64,000 nt of DNA from RPQJ01 sp963754125 (GTDB lineage: Bacteria; Pseudomonadota; Gammaproteobacteria; Steroidobacterales; Steroidobacteraceae), in contig CAVWEX010000014.1 of the NCBI GenBank assembly GCA_963754125.1, positions 620,001 through 684,000 on the forward strand. Direction: 5' to 3'. Positions 30,016 through 38,853 of the stretch are shown piece by piece. The notes beneath the pieces were generated by a model. The model was not told where the DNA came from. It did not search any database and saw nothing but the letters and a program-made list of their open reading frames with translations. The position numbers and the translations under genes were made by a program. Every line of letters begins with the position of its first letter. The stretch's first letter is position 1.

Positions 30016-30733
30016 GCAGTTGAATGCCGACCCGACCGAACTCGCCCGCTTCGAGGCGTCCGCGAGCCGCTGGTGGGACCCCGACGGCGCGATGCGTCCG
30101 CTGCACGACCTCAACCCGGTCCGCCTTCGGTACGTGGAGCGGTGCGGTTCGCTTGCCGGGCTCTCGGTCGTGGACGTCGGTTGCGGCGGTGGCCTGCTCG
30201 CCGAGGCCATGGCGCGCCAGGGCGCGCACGTGGTCGGGCTCGACCTCGCCGCTGAGCTCGTCGAGGTGGCACGGCTGCACGCGCTCGAAGCTGGCGTCGC
30301 CGTCGAGTACAAGACCGAGTCGGCGGAGCAGCACGCCCGCTCCAATGCCACACGCTACGACCGGGTCACCTGCATGGAGATGCTCGAGCACGTGCCCGAC
30401 CCGGCAGCCGTCGTGACCGCGCTTGCGACCCTCGTGCGCCCCGGCGGCGACGTTTTCGTCTCCACCCTCAACCGGACTCCGCGGGCCTATGCGATGGCCA
30501 TCCTGGGCGCCGAGTACGTGCTGCGCCTGCTGCCGGCCGGCACCCACACCTATGCCAAGTTCATCCGCCCCTCCGAGCTCGCGGCGTGGGCACGGGCCGC
30601 AGGGCTCGTGCACGTCGACGTCGCCGGACTCGCGTACGACCCCTTCTCCCGCGCGGCCGCCCTCACGAACGACGCGCGCGTGAACTACCTGATGCACTTC
30701 CGCCGGCCGGCCGTGGTCGGCGCCCCGGCATGA
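30008..30733 (+). CDS. ubiG: Ubiquinone biosynthesis O-methyltransferase
   Basis: A 241-residue SAM-dependent methyltransferase performing both O-methylations of ubiquinone synthesis. It has EASASRWWDPDGAMRPLHDLNPVR at the start (the UbiG/Coq3 signature FW-D before the Rossmann core), SAM motif I VVDVGCGGGLLAE, and VTCMEMLEHVPDP. The ATG overlaps the end of mtaD and its stop overlaps the gph start (ATGA), so the three genes are coupled. Confidence 0.96.
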   Translation: MTEQLNADPTELARFEASASRWWDPDGAMRPLHDLNPVRLRYVERCGSLAGLSVVDVGCGGGLLAEAMARQGAHVVGLDLAAELVEVARLHALEAGVAVEYKTESAEQHARSNATRYDRVTCMEMLEHVPDPAAVVTALATLVRPGGDVFVSTLNRTPRAYAMAILGAEYVLRLLPAGTHTYAKFIRPSELAAWARAAGLVHVDVAGLAYDPFSRAAALTNDARVNYLMHFRRPAVVGAPA

Positions 30734-31422
30734 CGATGCGCCACGAGGCCCTGCTGCTCGATCTCGACGGCACGCTGCTCGACACCGCTCCCGACATGGG
30801 CGGCGCGCTGAACCGGCTGCGACTCGAGCACGGTCGCGAGCCGCTGGCCGCGGAGAGCATCCGGCCGGTCGTTTCTCACGGCGCCGTGAAACTGGTGGCT
30901 CTTGGGTTCCCCGATGCGACCGGTCCGGAGTTCGAGCGCCTGCGACTGCGGTTCCTCGAGTTGTACGCTGCGCATCTCAGCGACGGCACGCGGCTGTTTC
31001 CAGGGTTTGAGTCCGTACTCGCGACGCTCGAGGCGCGCGACACGCCCTGGGGCATCGTGACGAACAAGCCAGGTTGGCTCACTCGCCCGCTGCTCGAGGC
31101 ACTCGGACTCGGCCGCCGGGCTGCGTGCGCCGTCAGCGGTGACACGGTCGCGGAGCGCAAGCCGCACCCGCTGCCGCTGCTCCATGCCGCCGGCCTGCTC
31201 GGCGTCGCAGCGGAACGCTGCGTCTACGTCGGCGATGCCGAACGCGACATCCAGGCGGGCCGGGCGGCCGGCATGACCACCGTCGTCGCCGCATACGGGT
31301 ACCTGTCGGCCGATGACGATCCCCACAGCTGGCAGCCCGATGGAATCGTCGAGGTACCTGGCGACCTGCTGTCCTGGATCGGCGGCGAGTCCGTCCGCAG
31401 CACGGCCCGTCGGGCGGAATGA
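30730..31422 (+). CDS. gph: Phosphoglycolate phosphatase (HAD family)
   Basis: A 230-residue HAD hydrolase: LLLDLDGTLLDTAPDM carries the nucleophile aspartate, WGIVTNKPG the motif II region, KPHPLPLLHAA the lysine, and YVGDAERDIQAGRAAGM the acidic motif III. It removes phosphate from 2-phosphoglycolate, or acts on related small substrates. The position after ubiG is conserved in gammaproteobacteria. ATGA overlaps link it to ubiG and to rmuC. Confidence 0.93.
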   Translation: MTMRHEALLLDLDGTLLDTAPDMGGALNRLRLEHGREPLAAESIRPVVSHGAVKLVALGFPDATGPEFERLRLRFLELYAAHLSDGTRLFPGFESVLATLEARDTPWGIVTNKPGWLTRPLLEALGLGRRAACAVSGDTVAERKPHPLPLLHAAGLLGVAAERCVYVGDAERDIQAGRAAGMTTVVAAYGYLSADDDPHSWQPDGIVEVPGDLLSWIGGESVRSTARRAE

Positions 31423-32693
31423 ACCCGTCGCCCGTCCTGCTGCCGCTGCTCATCCTGCTGCCGCTCATTGCGCTGGCGGCCGGCTGGCTGCTCGGCCGGC
31501 GCCGGGTGCACGGGCTCGAGGTCGAGCTGGCCGTCGCCCGGTCGGAACTCAAGTCGGCGGACGCGCTCGCCGGGGAGCGCGAGCAGGCACTGACCCTTGC
31601 CGCCGAGCGACTGCGCGCCGGGTTCGACGCCGCCGCGAGCGAAGCCCTGCGCGGCAACAGCGAGATGTTCCTGCAGATGGCCGGGCAGGTGCTCGGCCAG
31701 CAGCGCGAGCGCGCCACGCGCGACCTCGCCGACCGCGAGCAGGCGGTGGCCGCGATGCTGTCCCCCGTGCGGGATGCGCTGCAGCAGACCCACGAGCAGA
31801 TCGCCCGAATCGAAAAGGAGCGTGCCGAGGCCTTCGGCGCGCTGCGCGCCTCGCTCGAGGGCGTGACGCTCGGGCAGCAGGCGCTGCAGCGCGAAACGCG
31901 CAACCTCGTCACCGCGCTGCGTCGGCCGGAGGTGCGCGGCCAGTGGGGCGAGATGACGCTGCGCCGGCTGGTCGAACTCGCCGGCATGGTCGAGCACTGC
32001 GACTTCGTCGAGCAGGTGCACGTGCCCGGCGAGGACGGCGCGCAGCGCCCCGACATGATCGTCAACATGCCGGATGGACGCCAGCTCGTGGTGGACGTGA
32101 AAACGCCCCTCGACGCCTACCTCTCGGCGATCGAAGCGACTACGGATGACGCACGCTCCGTCGCGGCGCGCCGGCACGCGCAGGCCGTGATGGAGCGCGT
32201 GCGCGCGCTTGCCTCGAAGTCCTACTGGTCGCAGTTCGAGCGCAGCCCCGACTTCGTCGTGCTGTTCATCCCCGGGGACCAGTTCCTCGCGGCCGCCGTC
32301 GAGCAGATCCCGACGCTGCTCGAGGACGCGATCCGCCAGCACGTGATCGTGGCGACGCCGACCAGCTTCATCGCGCTGCTGAAGGCCGTGGCCTACGGCT
32401 GGCGGCAGAACGCACTCGCGGAGAATGCCGCCCGAATCCAGTCACTGGCCGAGGATCTGTACCGCCGGCTCGCGAAGTTCGGCGAGCACATGGGGCGGAT
32501 CGGCAAATCCCTCGGCGCCAGCATCGACGCCTACAACGGCGCGGTGGGTTCGCTCGAGCGCCAGGTGCTGCCCGGTGCGCGCAAGTTCACGGAGCTCGGC
32601 CTGCGGCCGGAGCGGGAGATCGAGGAACTGGCGCCGGTCGAGAAACTGCCGCGCACGCCGCGACCCGAAGATGGGACGCCCGCCGATGGCTGA
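31419..32693 (+). CDS. rmuC: DNA recombination protein RmuC
   Basis: A 424-residue protein with an N-terminal membrane anchor (VLLPLLILLPLIALAAGWLLG), a long coiled coil (about residues 30-150) and the RmuC nuclease-like core: RRPEVRGQWGEMTLRRLVELAGM, PDMIVNMPDGRQLVVDVKTP (the D-x-K of PD-(D/E)xK folds) and FVVLFIPGDQFLAAA. RmuC limits inversions at short inverted repeats. It overlaps gph by 4 bp and the following gene by 8 bp. Confidence 0.94.
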   Translation: MNPSPVLLPLLILLPLIALAAGWLLGRRRVHGLEVELAVARSELKSADALAGEREQALTLAAERLRAGFDAAASEALRGNSEMFLQMAGQVLGQQRERATRDLADREQAVAAMLSPVRDALQQTHEQIARIEKERAEAFGALRASLEGVTLGQQALQRETRNLVTALRRPEVRGQWGEMTLRRLVELAGMVEHCDFVEQVHVPGEDGAQRPDMIVNMPDGRQLVVDVKTPLDAYLSAIEATTDDARSVAARRHAQAVMERVRALASKSYWSQFERSPDFVVLFIPGDQFLAAAVEQIPTLLEDAIRQHVIVATPTSFIALLKAVAYGWRQNALAENAARIQSLAEDLYRRLAKFGEHMGRIGKSLGASIDAYNGAVGSLERQVLPGARKFTELGLRPEREIEELAPVEKLPRTPRPEDGTPADG

Positions 32694-33555
32694 TGGGGCG
32701 AATCCGTCCGCCGCGGACCCGGTGCGTGAGTCCGTGCGGCGCGGCCTGGCACCCGGCTCGCCTCGTCACCTCGCGGTGCTGTTTGCCGAACCCTCCGCGC
32801 GGCCGCTGCTCGTTGCCTTGTACTCGTTCGAGGCGGAGATCCGTCGCGTCGTGGCGAGCGCATCGCACGAGGCGGCTCACGCTCGCCTGCAGTGGTGGCG
32901 CGGCGAGCTGGACCGGCTCATCGCGGGTCGACCGTCCCACCCCATTGCGACGGGGCTGCGCGCGCTGCACGGTCGTGACGAGCTGGACCTCGGCCTGCTC
33001 CACGAACTGCTCGCGTCTGCCGATCTCGACCTGGCGCGGTTCACCTACCACCAATGGCGGGAACTCGAGGCCTACGGATTCCGTTCAACCGGCGCACTGC
33101 AGGTGCTGATCGCCGGGGTGCTGGCCGGCGGGCGGACCCTCTCGGAAGCGGAGTGCGAGTTCGCGCGGCGGCTGGGCATCGGCATCCGTCAGACGGAAAT
33201 CCTTCGGGACCTGCCGCTCGACGTCGCGCGCGGGCGCCTGTACGCGCCGCTCGACGCGCTTGCGGCCGCGGAGGTCGATCCCGGATCCCTCGGACGCCGC
33301 GGGACGGACAGGGCATCGGCGCGGTTCCTCGCCGACTGGAGGGACCGGATCCGTCGGGAACTGCAGTCGCTGCCGTCGCTGCTCGGCACGCCGGAGCTGC
33401 GCCGTACGCACCGGCACGGCCTGGTGCTTGCGGCCCTGCATGCGCGCCTCGTCGATCGCCTCGAGCGGGCCGGCACCGGTCCGACCGGCAGGCTCGATCT
33501 CGAGCCGTTCGCGCAGCTGTGGACCGCCTGGCGCACGGCACTGCGCCACGCCTGA
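32686..33555 (+). CDS. Squalene/phytoene-synthase-like protein lacking the first Asp motif
   Basis: A 289-residue all-helical protein resembling the trans-isoprenyl head-to-head synthase fold, with LYSFEAEIRRVVASASHEA, RLQWWRGELDRLIAG and a matching C-terminal half. Active squalene and phytoene synthases carry DxxxD at the first of these sites; here it reads E-A-E-I-R-R-V, so magnesium-diphosphate chemistry is doubtful. It looks closer to the catalytically degenerate NDUFAF6-type members, which act in complex I assembly in mitochondria; this is an inference from motif pattern. It is coupled to rmuC and followed by an SDR gene; no carotenoid or hopanoid genes are near. Confidence 0.7.
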   Translation: MADGANPSAADPVRESVRRGLAPGSPRHLAVLFAEPSARPLLVALYSFEAEIRRVVASASHEAAHARLQWWRGELDRLIAGRPSHPIATGLRALHGRDELDLGLLHELLASADLDLARFTYHQWRELEAYGFRSTGALQVLIAGVLAGGRTLSEAECEFARRLGIGIRQTEILRDLPLDVARGRLYAPLDALAAAEVDPGSLGRRGTDRASARFLADWRDRIRRELQSLPSLLGTPELRRTHRHGLVLAALHARLVDRLERAGTGPTGRLDLEPFAQLWTAWRTALRHA

Positions 33556-33585
33556 ACACCGGGCCACTTTCATGGAGACACGACC

Positions 33586-34344
33586 GTGCCGACCGATCCA
33601 GACGTGAAGTCCTACGCCGCCCCGCCCGGTCTGCTGGAAGGCCGCGTCATCCTGGTGACCGGAGCCGGAGGCGGGCTCGGCGGCGCGCTCGCGACGGCTT
33701 GCGCAGCGCTCGGCGCCCGCGTCGTGCTGTGCGGGCGAAAGGTGCCGAGGCTCGAGCGCGTCTACGACGCCATCGTGACCGCCGGCGGTCCGCGACCATC
33801 GATTGCGCCGCTCGACCTGGAGCGGGCCGACGCGACCCACTACGAGGCGCTCGCAGATGCGGTGCGCAGCGAGTTCGGCCGGCTCGACGGACTCGTGCAC
33901 GCCGCCGGCCTGCTCGGCGAACGCGCGCCGGTGGAGCACTACGACGTGGTGACGTGGATCAAGGTCATGCACGTGAACGTCAATGCAGCGTTCATCCTGA
34001 CCCGCGCGTTGCTGCCGTTGCTGCGCGCGTCGGAGGACGCCTCGGTGGTGTTCGTGACCAGCGGGGTGTCGGTGCAGGGACGCGCGTACTGGGGCGCCTA
34101 CGCGGCGTCGAAATTCGCGGCCGAGGGACTGATGCAGGTCCTCGCAGACGAGACCGACACGGTCACGAGCATCCGCGTGAACAGCGTCAATCCCGGGCGG
34201 ATGCGGACGTCGATGCGTGCGAAGGCCTATCCGGGCGAGGACCCCGCCACCGTGCCCTTGCCGGAGCGAGTGCTCCCGCCCTTCCTCTACCTGCTGGGAC
34301 CCGATGCACGCGGGACTACCGGCCGCCGCTTCGAGGCGCAGTAG
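33586..34344 (+). CDS. Short-chain dehydrogenase/reductase (YciK-like)
   Basis: A 252-residue Rossmann oxidoreductase: cofactor loop VTGAGGGLGGALA near residue 25, VHAAGLLGERAPVEHYD (NAG-type), the active-site serine in VFVTSGVSVQG and YxxxK in YWGAYAASKFAAEG. The pattern is closest to YciK of enterics; the substrate is unknown. The start is a GTG. Its 3' end overlaps the convergent rluB gene by 29 bp. Confidence 0.85.
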   Translation: MPTDPDVKSYAAPPGLLEGRVILVTGAGGGLGGALATACAALGARVVLCGRKVPRLERVYDAIVTAGGPRPSIAPLDLERADATHYEALADAVRSEFGRLDGLVHAAGLLGERAPVEHYDVVTWIKVMHVNVNAAFILTRALLPLLRASEDASVVFVTSGVSVQGRAYWGAYAASKFAAEGLMQVLADETDTVTSIRVNSVNPGRMRTSMRAKAYPGEDPATVPLPERVLPPFLYLLGPDARGTTGRRFEAQ

Positions 34345-35131
34345 TCCGCCGGTCGCGCGCGCCGCGCGCGGGTCCTCGCGGACGGGGCGGCTTCTTGCGC
34401 CCCGCCAGCGCCAGCAGGGCATCGAGCTGCGGGCCGTCGACGTCGCGTGAGCGACCGCGCGGCAGGTCGCGCGGCAGCGCAAGCGGCCCCCAGCTGACCA
34501 GCAGTGTCCGGCTCACCTTGAGTCCCACGCCATCGAAAAGCGCGCGCAGCGCGCCGCGCCGCAGGGGACGCCCGGCGGCGACGCGAAACCAGACGTTGGT
34601 CCCCGCACCTTCGAGGCGCTCGACCGTCGAGAACGTTACCGTTTCGCCGGCTACGTCGATCTGCAGCGGCATGGCGGGCCAGTCGTCCGCCTCGCGCGGG
34701 CGGAGCACGCGCACCCGGTACTCGACCGGCTGCAGGCCCACGTTGCGCGCGATGGCGGAAGCGAGCGTCCCGTCGTTGGACAGGACCAGCAAACCCTCCT
34801 CGCCGAAGCCGAGCGGGTTCACCGGCAGCCAGCGTCCCGAGCGCAGCGACGGCAGCCGGGTCTCGACGTCGGCTCGATCGTCGCCCTCGCGGCCACGCGT
34901 CATCTCCCCGCCAGGCTTGTGATAGAGGATGACCCGAAGTGTCGGCGCCGCCGCAAGCCGCTTCGAGACGTCGCGTCCGTCGACGGTGATCCGGTCGGAA
35001 GTCCGCACCCGCTGGCCGACTTCGGCGGGACGACCGTTGACGAGCACCCGCCCGGCACGGATCCACTCCTCGACCTGCCGCCGCGACCCGATGCCGTGCT
35101 GGGCCAGCAGCTTGTGTAGGCGTTCGTCCAA
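34316..35131 (-). CDS. rluB: 23S rRNA pseudouridine(2605) synthase RluB-type
   Basis: A 271-residue enzyme with an N-terminal S4 RNA-binding domain (ERLHKLLAQHGIGSRRQVEEWI, then GRVLVNGRPAEVGQRV) and the RsuA/RluB catalytic core: RWLPVNPLGFGEEGLLVLSNDG holds the family region where the catalytic aspartate is usually found, and here the position reads N-P-L-G-F-G-E-E-G instead of GRLDxxTEG. A basic Pro-rich tail follows. The start is probably a TTG after the scpB stop. The altered catalytic segment deserves attention. Position after scpAB is the usual one for rluB. Confidence 0.82.
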   Translation of the reverse strand: MDERLHKLLAQHGIGSRRQVEEWIRAGRVLVNGRPAEVGQRVRTSDRITVDGRDVSKRLAAAPTLRVILYHKPGGEMTRGREGDDRADVETRLPSLRSGRWLPVNPLGFGEEGLLVLSNDGTLASAIARNVGLQPVEYRVRVLRPREADDWPAMPLQIDVAGETVTFSTVERLEGAGTNVWFRVAAGRPLRRGALRALFDGVGLKVSRTLLVSWGPLALPRDLPRGRSRDVDGPQLDALLALAGRKKPPRPRGPARGARDRRTTAPRSGGR

Positions 35132-35139
35132 GCGGGCGG

Positions 35140-35856
35140 TCAGCTGCGTTCGTCGCCGGAAGGCGCTGCGACCAGCGTCGGGATCTGCTCGGGCTCGGAC
35201 ACCGACTCCGGCTCGTCCTCCTCGGTCGCGGCCTCCTCTTCCTGCGAGTCGCCGTCGAGCGGCGCCGGCAGTGCCGGGATCTCCGGGGCAGGCCCGCCGC
35301 CCGGGAACTCGAGCTGCAACTTGATGTCGTCGAGATCGCGCAGCTCGGCGAGCGTCGGCAGGTCGTCGAGGCTCTTCAGCCCGAAATAGTCGAGGAACTC
35401 GCGCGTCGTGCCGAGCAGTTCCGGGCGGCCGGGAACCTCCCGGTGTCCGACGACCCGGATCCAGCCACGCTCCTGCATGGTGCGCATGATCGTCGTACTC
35501 ACCGTGACGCCGCGGATATCCTCGATCTCGCCGCGCGTGATCGGCTGACGGTAGGCGATCAGCGCCAGCGTCTCGAGCAGCGCACGGGAGTAGCGGCTCG
35601 GCCGCTCCTGCCACAGGCGCGAGACGACCTCGGCGAAGGGCGGTCGCACCTGCAGGCGCCAGCCGCTCGCGACTTCGCGCAGCTCGAATGCCCGCCCGGC
35701 GCACTCGGCGTCGAGCTCGACGAGCGCTGCACGGACCTCCTCCGCGGTCGGCCGCTGGTGCTCCTCGAACAGCTCGCGCATCTGTTCGACGCCGACCGGC
35801 CGGCCCGCCGCAAGCAGCACCGCCTCGAGCACTCGTGACAGGGGGATATCGTTCAT
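35140..35856 (-). CDS. scpB: Segregation and condensation protein B
   Basis: A 238-residue protein of two winged helices: MNDIPLSRVLEAVLLAAGRPV, then RYSRALLETLALIAYRQPITRGEIEDIRGV and EVPGRPELLGTTREFLDYFGL, all standard ScpB segments. The C-terminal tail is long and acidic. ScpB binds ScpA in the SMC condensin complex that compacts the chromosome. It overlaps scpA by 4 bp. Confidence 0.96.
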   Translation of the reverse strand: MNDIPLSRVLEAVLLAAGRPVGVEQMRELFEEHQRPTAEEVRAALVELDAECAGRAFELREVASGWRLQVRPPFAEVVSRLWQERPSRYSRALLETLALIAYRQPITRGEIEDIRGVTVSTTIMRTMQERGWIRVVGHREVPGRPELLGTTREFLDYFGLKSLDDLPTLAELRDLDDIKLQLEFPGGGPAPEIPALPAPLDGDSQEEEAATEEDEPESVSEPEQIPTLVAAPSGDERS

Positions 35857-36773
35857 GGTTCGTTCCGGCTGGCGATCTCGGCACGGTCGTTATCGACCAC
35901 CAGCGTGACGTGCCGCGGTGCGCCGGCGCGAACGTGGATCGGGGCGAACGGCTCGGCCTGGACGATCTCGATGAGCCCCTCGCGAAGCAGCTCGAGGACG
36001 GCCGAGAAGGTGACGGTCACGCCCATCCGGCCCTCCTCCGCACGGAACAGCTGGGTGAACTCGACGAACGCCTGGCTCCTCAGGGCGCCGAGCACGTCCG
36101 ACATGCGCTGGCGCACCGACAGCCGTTCCCGACTCACATGGTGGTGCGCGAACATGTCGGCGCGCTCCATCACGTCCCTGAGCGCGACCAGCATTTCCTG
36201 CAGCGTCACCTCCGGCAGCAGGCGCACGACGCGCCGTTCGCCGAGCTCAGCCGACGCCGGGAAGGTGTCGCGGTCGACGCGTGGCAGCGTCTCGATGTCC
36301 AGGGCGGCCTGCTTGAAGCGCTCGTACTCCTGCAGGCGACGCACGAGTTCGGCGCGCGGGTCGTTCCCCTCCTCGCCCGACTCGCTCTGCGGCCGCGGCA
36401 GCAGCATGCGCGACTTGATCTCGGCGAGCGTGGCCGCCATCAGCAGGTACTCGCCGGCGAGCTCGAGCTGCAGCTCGCGCATCAGCTCGATGTAGCGCAT
36501 GTACTGCCGGGTGATCTCGGCGATGGGAATGTCCAGGATGTCGAGGTTCTGTCGCCGGATCAGGTAGAGCAGCAGGTCGAGCGGGCCCTCGAACGCCTCG
36601 AGGAACACCTGCAGGGCCTCGGGCGGGATGTAGAGGTCGCGCGGCATCTGCGTGACCGGCTCGCCCTCCACGACCGCGAATGGCATCTCCGTCTGCTCGG
36701 CCAGATCGGCCGTCGGCGCTTCCACCGCGGGTGGCGGGCCGCCCTCGATCACGCGGAGGTCAGGCTTGCTCAT
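35853..36773 (-). CDS. scpA: Segregation and condensation protein A
   Basis: A 306-residue kleisin that bridges SMC heads. After a variable N-terminal leader (about residues 1-50) comes the ScpA core: FEGPLDLLLYLIRRQNLDILDIPI, the helix YLLMAATLAEIKSRMLLPRP, and the C-terminal winged helix (VTVTFSAVLELLREGLIEIVQAEPFAPI). The N-terminal leader is longer than in Bacillus but common in gammaproteobacteria. It starts 10 bp after trpS. Confidence 0.95.
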   Translation of the reverse strand: MSKPDLRVIEGGPPPAVEAPTADLAEQTEMPFAVVEGEPVTQMPRDLYIPPEALQVFLEAFEGPLDLLLYLIRRQNLDILDIPIAEITRQYMRYIELMRELQLELAGEYLLMAATLAEIKSRMLLPRPQSESGEEGNDPRAELVRRLQEYERFKQAALDIETLPRVDRDTFPASAELGERRVVRLLPEVTLQEMLVALRDVMERADMFAHHHVSRERLSVRQRMSDVLGALRSQAFVEFTQLFRAEEGRMGVTVTFSAVLELLREGLIEIVQAEPFAPIHVRAGAPRHVTLVVDNDRAEIASRNEP

Positions 36774-36782
36774 GCGGGCTCC

Positions 36783-38000
36783 TCAACGGTAGGCCAGGCC
36801 CATGGCCTGCTTGACGTCATCGAGCGTCTGGCCCGCTACTGCGCGCGCCTTCTCGCAACCCTCGGCGATGATGCCGCGCACGAGATCGGGATTGTCCTCG
36901 TATTCCTGCGCCCGCTGGCGCATGCCGGTCACCTCTTCGACCACCCGTTCGATGAGCGGCTTCTTGCACTCGAGGCAACCGATGCCCGCGCTGCGGCATC
37001 CGCTCTGCACCCAGGCCTGCACGTCCTCGCCCGAGTAGAGCTTGTGCAGGTCCCAGACCGGGCACTTTTCCGGATCGCCCGGGTCGGTGCGCCGCGCGCG
37101 CGCCGGGTCGGTCTGCATGGTCCTGAGCTTCGCGGCGACCGCCTCGGGATCCTCGCGCAGCCCGATCGTGTTGCCGTAGGACTTGGACATCTTCCGCCCG
37201 TCGAGGCCCGTGACCTTCGGCGTCGCGGTGAGCAGCACGTCCGGCTCCGGCAGGATGGTGCGGCCGGAGCCCTCCAGGTAGCCGAGCAACCGCTCGCGGT
37301 CGGCGAGTGTCAGGCGCGAGTTGCCCTCCAGCAGGCGATGGGCGCGGTCGATAGCCTCGTCGTCGCCCTGCTCCTGGAAGCGACGGCGCAGTTCGCCGTA
37401 GAGCGCCGCATTCTTGGCGCCCAGGTTCTTCACGGCGCGCTCGACCTTGGCCTCGAAGTCCGGCTCGCGGCCGTAGATGAAATTGAAGCGCCGCGCGATC
37501 TCGCGTGTGATCTCGACGTGCGCGACCTGGTCCTCGCCGACCGGCACGTACATCGGCCGGTACACGAGGATGTCCGCGCTCTGCAGCAGCGGATAGCCGA
37601 GGAAGCCGTAGGTGGCGAGGTCCTTCTCCTTGAGCTGCTCCTGCTGGTCCTTGTAGGTCGGCACCCGCTCCAGCCAGCCGAGCGGAGTGATCATCGAGAG
37701 CAGCAGGTGCAGTTCGGCATGCTCCGGAACGCGGGACTGGATGAAGAGCGTTGCCACGGCCGGGTTCAGTCCGGCAGCGAGCCAGTCCACCACCATCTGC
37801 CACACCATCGCCTCGATCTGGCGAGTGTCCTCGTAGCCCGTCGTGAGGGCGTGAAGGTCGGCGACGAAGAAGTAGCAGTCGTACTCGTACTGCAGGTCGG
37901 TCCAGTTCTTCAGGGCGCCGTGGTAGTTGCCCAGGTGCAACGTGCCGGTCGGGCGCATTCCGGACAGCACGCGCCGCAGCGCGGAAGCCGATGAACTCAA
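36783..38000 (-). CDS. trpS: Tryptophanyl-tRNA synthetase, long form
   Basis: A 405-residue class I synthetase: SGMRPTGTLHLGNYHGAL with the HIGH-equivalent HLGNYHG, MYVPVGEDQVAHVEITREIARRFN, and KMSKS in GRKMSKSYGNTIGL. It is about 70 residues longer than E. coli TrpS, with an insert containing a cysteine cluster (GCRSAGIGCLECKKPL) known from the Xanthomonas-type enzyme. The start is a TTG at 38000, which gives the conserved RRVLSGMRPTG close to the N-terminus. It heads the trpS-scpA-scpB-rluB run. Confidence 0.95.
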   Translation of the reverse strand: MSSSASALRRVLSGMRPTGTLHLGNYHGALKNWTDLQYEYDCYFFVADLHALTTGYEDTRQIEAMVWQMVVDWLAAGLNPAVATLFIQSRVPEHAELHLLLSMITPLGWLERVPTYKDQQEQLKEKDLATYGFLGYPLLQSADILVYRPMYVPVGEDQVAHVEITREIARRFNFIYGREPDFEAKVERAVKNLGAKNAALYGELRRRFQEQGDDEAIDRAHRLLEGNSRLTLADRERLLGYLEGSGRTILPEPDVLLTATPKVTGLDGRKMSKSYGNTIGLREDPEAVAAKLRTMQTDPARARRTDPGDPEKCPVWDLHKLYSGEDVQAWVQSGCRSAGIGCLECKKPLIERVVEEVTGMRQRAQEYEDNPDLVRGIIAEGCEKARAVAGQTLDDVKQAMGLAYR

Positions 38001-38143
38001 GCGCTCACCCCGGCGCAGGATGCCAATTTAAGGACCTCAGAAATCATGGACTTGGAGCCGATTCGTAACCGCAAATGGAGGCCCGGCCGGCCTCGGACGC
38101 CGAACGGAGCGCGGATTATACGCAGCCACGCCGTGCGCCGCCC

Positions 38144-38764
38144 TCATTCGAAATTGCTGACGTCGCCCTTGCCCCGCCGAACCACGACCGGCGCCGTCCC
38201 GGACAGGTCGACGACGCTGCTCGGCTCGAACCCGCAGGGCCCCCCGTCGATGACCACGTCCACGGCGTGCTCGAGGCGCTCCTTGATCTCGTGCGGATCG
38301 GTCATGGGCGTGGGCTCGCCCGGCATCAGCAGCGTCGAACTCATGATCGGCTCGCCCAGCTCGGCGAGCAGCATCCGCACGATCGCGTTGTCCGGGACGC
38401 GGATGCCGATCGTGCGTCGCTTCGGGTTCTGCAGGCGCTTCGGGACCTCGCGCGTTGCCTCGAGCAGGAACGTGTACGGCCCCGGCGTGAAGGCCCGCAG
38501 CGTCCGGTACTGGGTGTTGTCCACCCGGGCGTACTTCGCGATCTCGGACAGGTCGCGGCAGACCAGCGTGAAGTTGTGGTTCTTGTCGGCGGCGCGAATG
38601 CGCCGGATGCGCTCCATGGCCTCCTTGTCGCCGATCAGGCAGCCGAGCGCGTAGCTCGAGTCGGTCGGATAGGCGACGACGCTGCCATCGCGCATGGCCG
38701 CGACGGCCTGCCGGACCAGCCTCGGCTGGGGGCTGACGGGATGAATGGAGATGAGGAAAGCCAC
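38144..38764 (-). CDS. L-threonylcarbamoyladenylate synthase family protein (YciO-type)
   Basis: A 206-residue Sua5/YciO/YrdC-fold protein: GSVVAYPTDSSYALGCLIGDKEAMERI, the RRIRAADKNHNFTLVCRDLSEI segment with the conserved K-x-R/K-x-x-P/N pattern, and FTPGPYTFLLEATREVP. The sequence is YciO-like and not the TsaC type needed for t6A tRNA modification, so the exact reaction is uncertain. It is divergent from yciB with an 89-bp gap, the same neighbourhood as in enterics. Confidence 0.9.
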   Translation of the reverse strand: MAFLISIHPVSPQPRLVRQAVAAMRDGSVVAYPTDSSYALGCLIGDKEAMERIRRIRAADKNHNFTLVCRDLSEIAKYARVDNTQYRTLRAFTPGPYTFLLEATREVPKRLQNPKRRTIGIRVPDNAIVRMLLAELGEPIMSSTLLMPGEPTPMTDPHEIKERLEHAVDVVIDGGPCGFEPSSVVDLSGTAPVVVRRGKGDVSNFE

Positions 38765-38779
38765 GTTCGGCGCAATTCG

Positions 38780-38808
38780 TTGGGCGCGGGAAGGGACTTG
38801 GCTATGAT
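38780..38808 (+). promoter_or_regulatory. Candidate sigma70 promoter for yciB
   Basis: TTGGGC (-35, three matches) and TATGAT (-10, five of six) are separated by 17 bp in the gap between the divergent YciO-type gene and yciB. It is 45 bp before the yciB ATG. Only sequence resemblance supports it. Confidence 0.45.
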
Positions 38809-38853
38809 ACGCGCCCCGGGCTCGGCGCCGAGCCCACCCTCGACGCGCACTTC

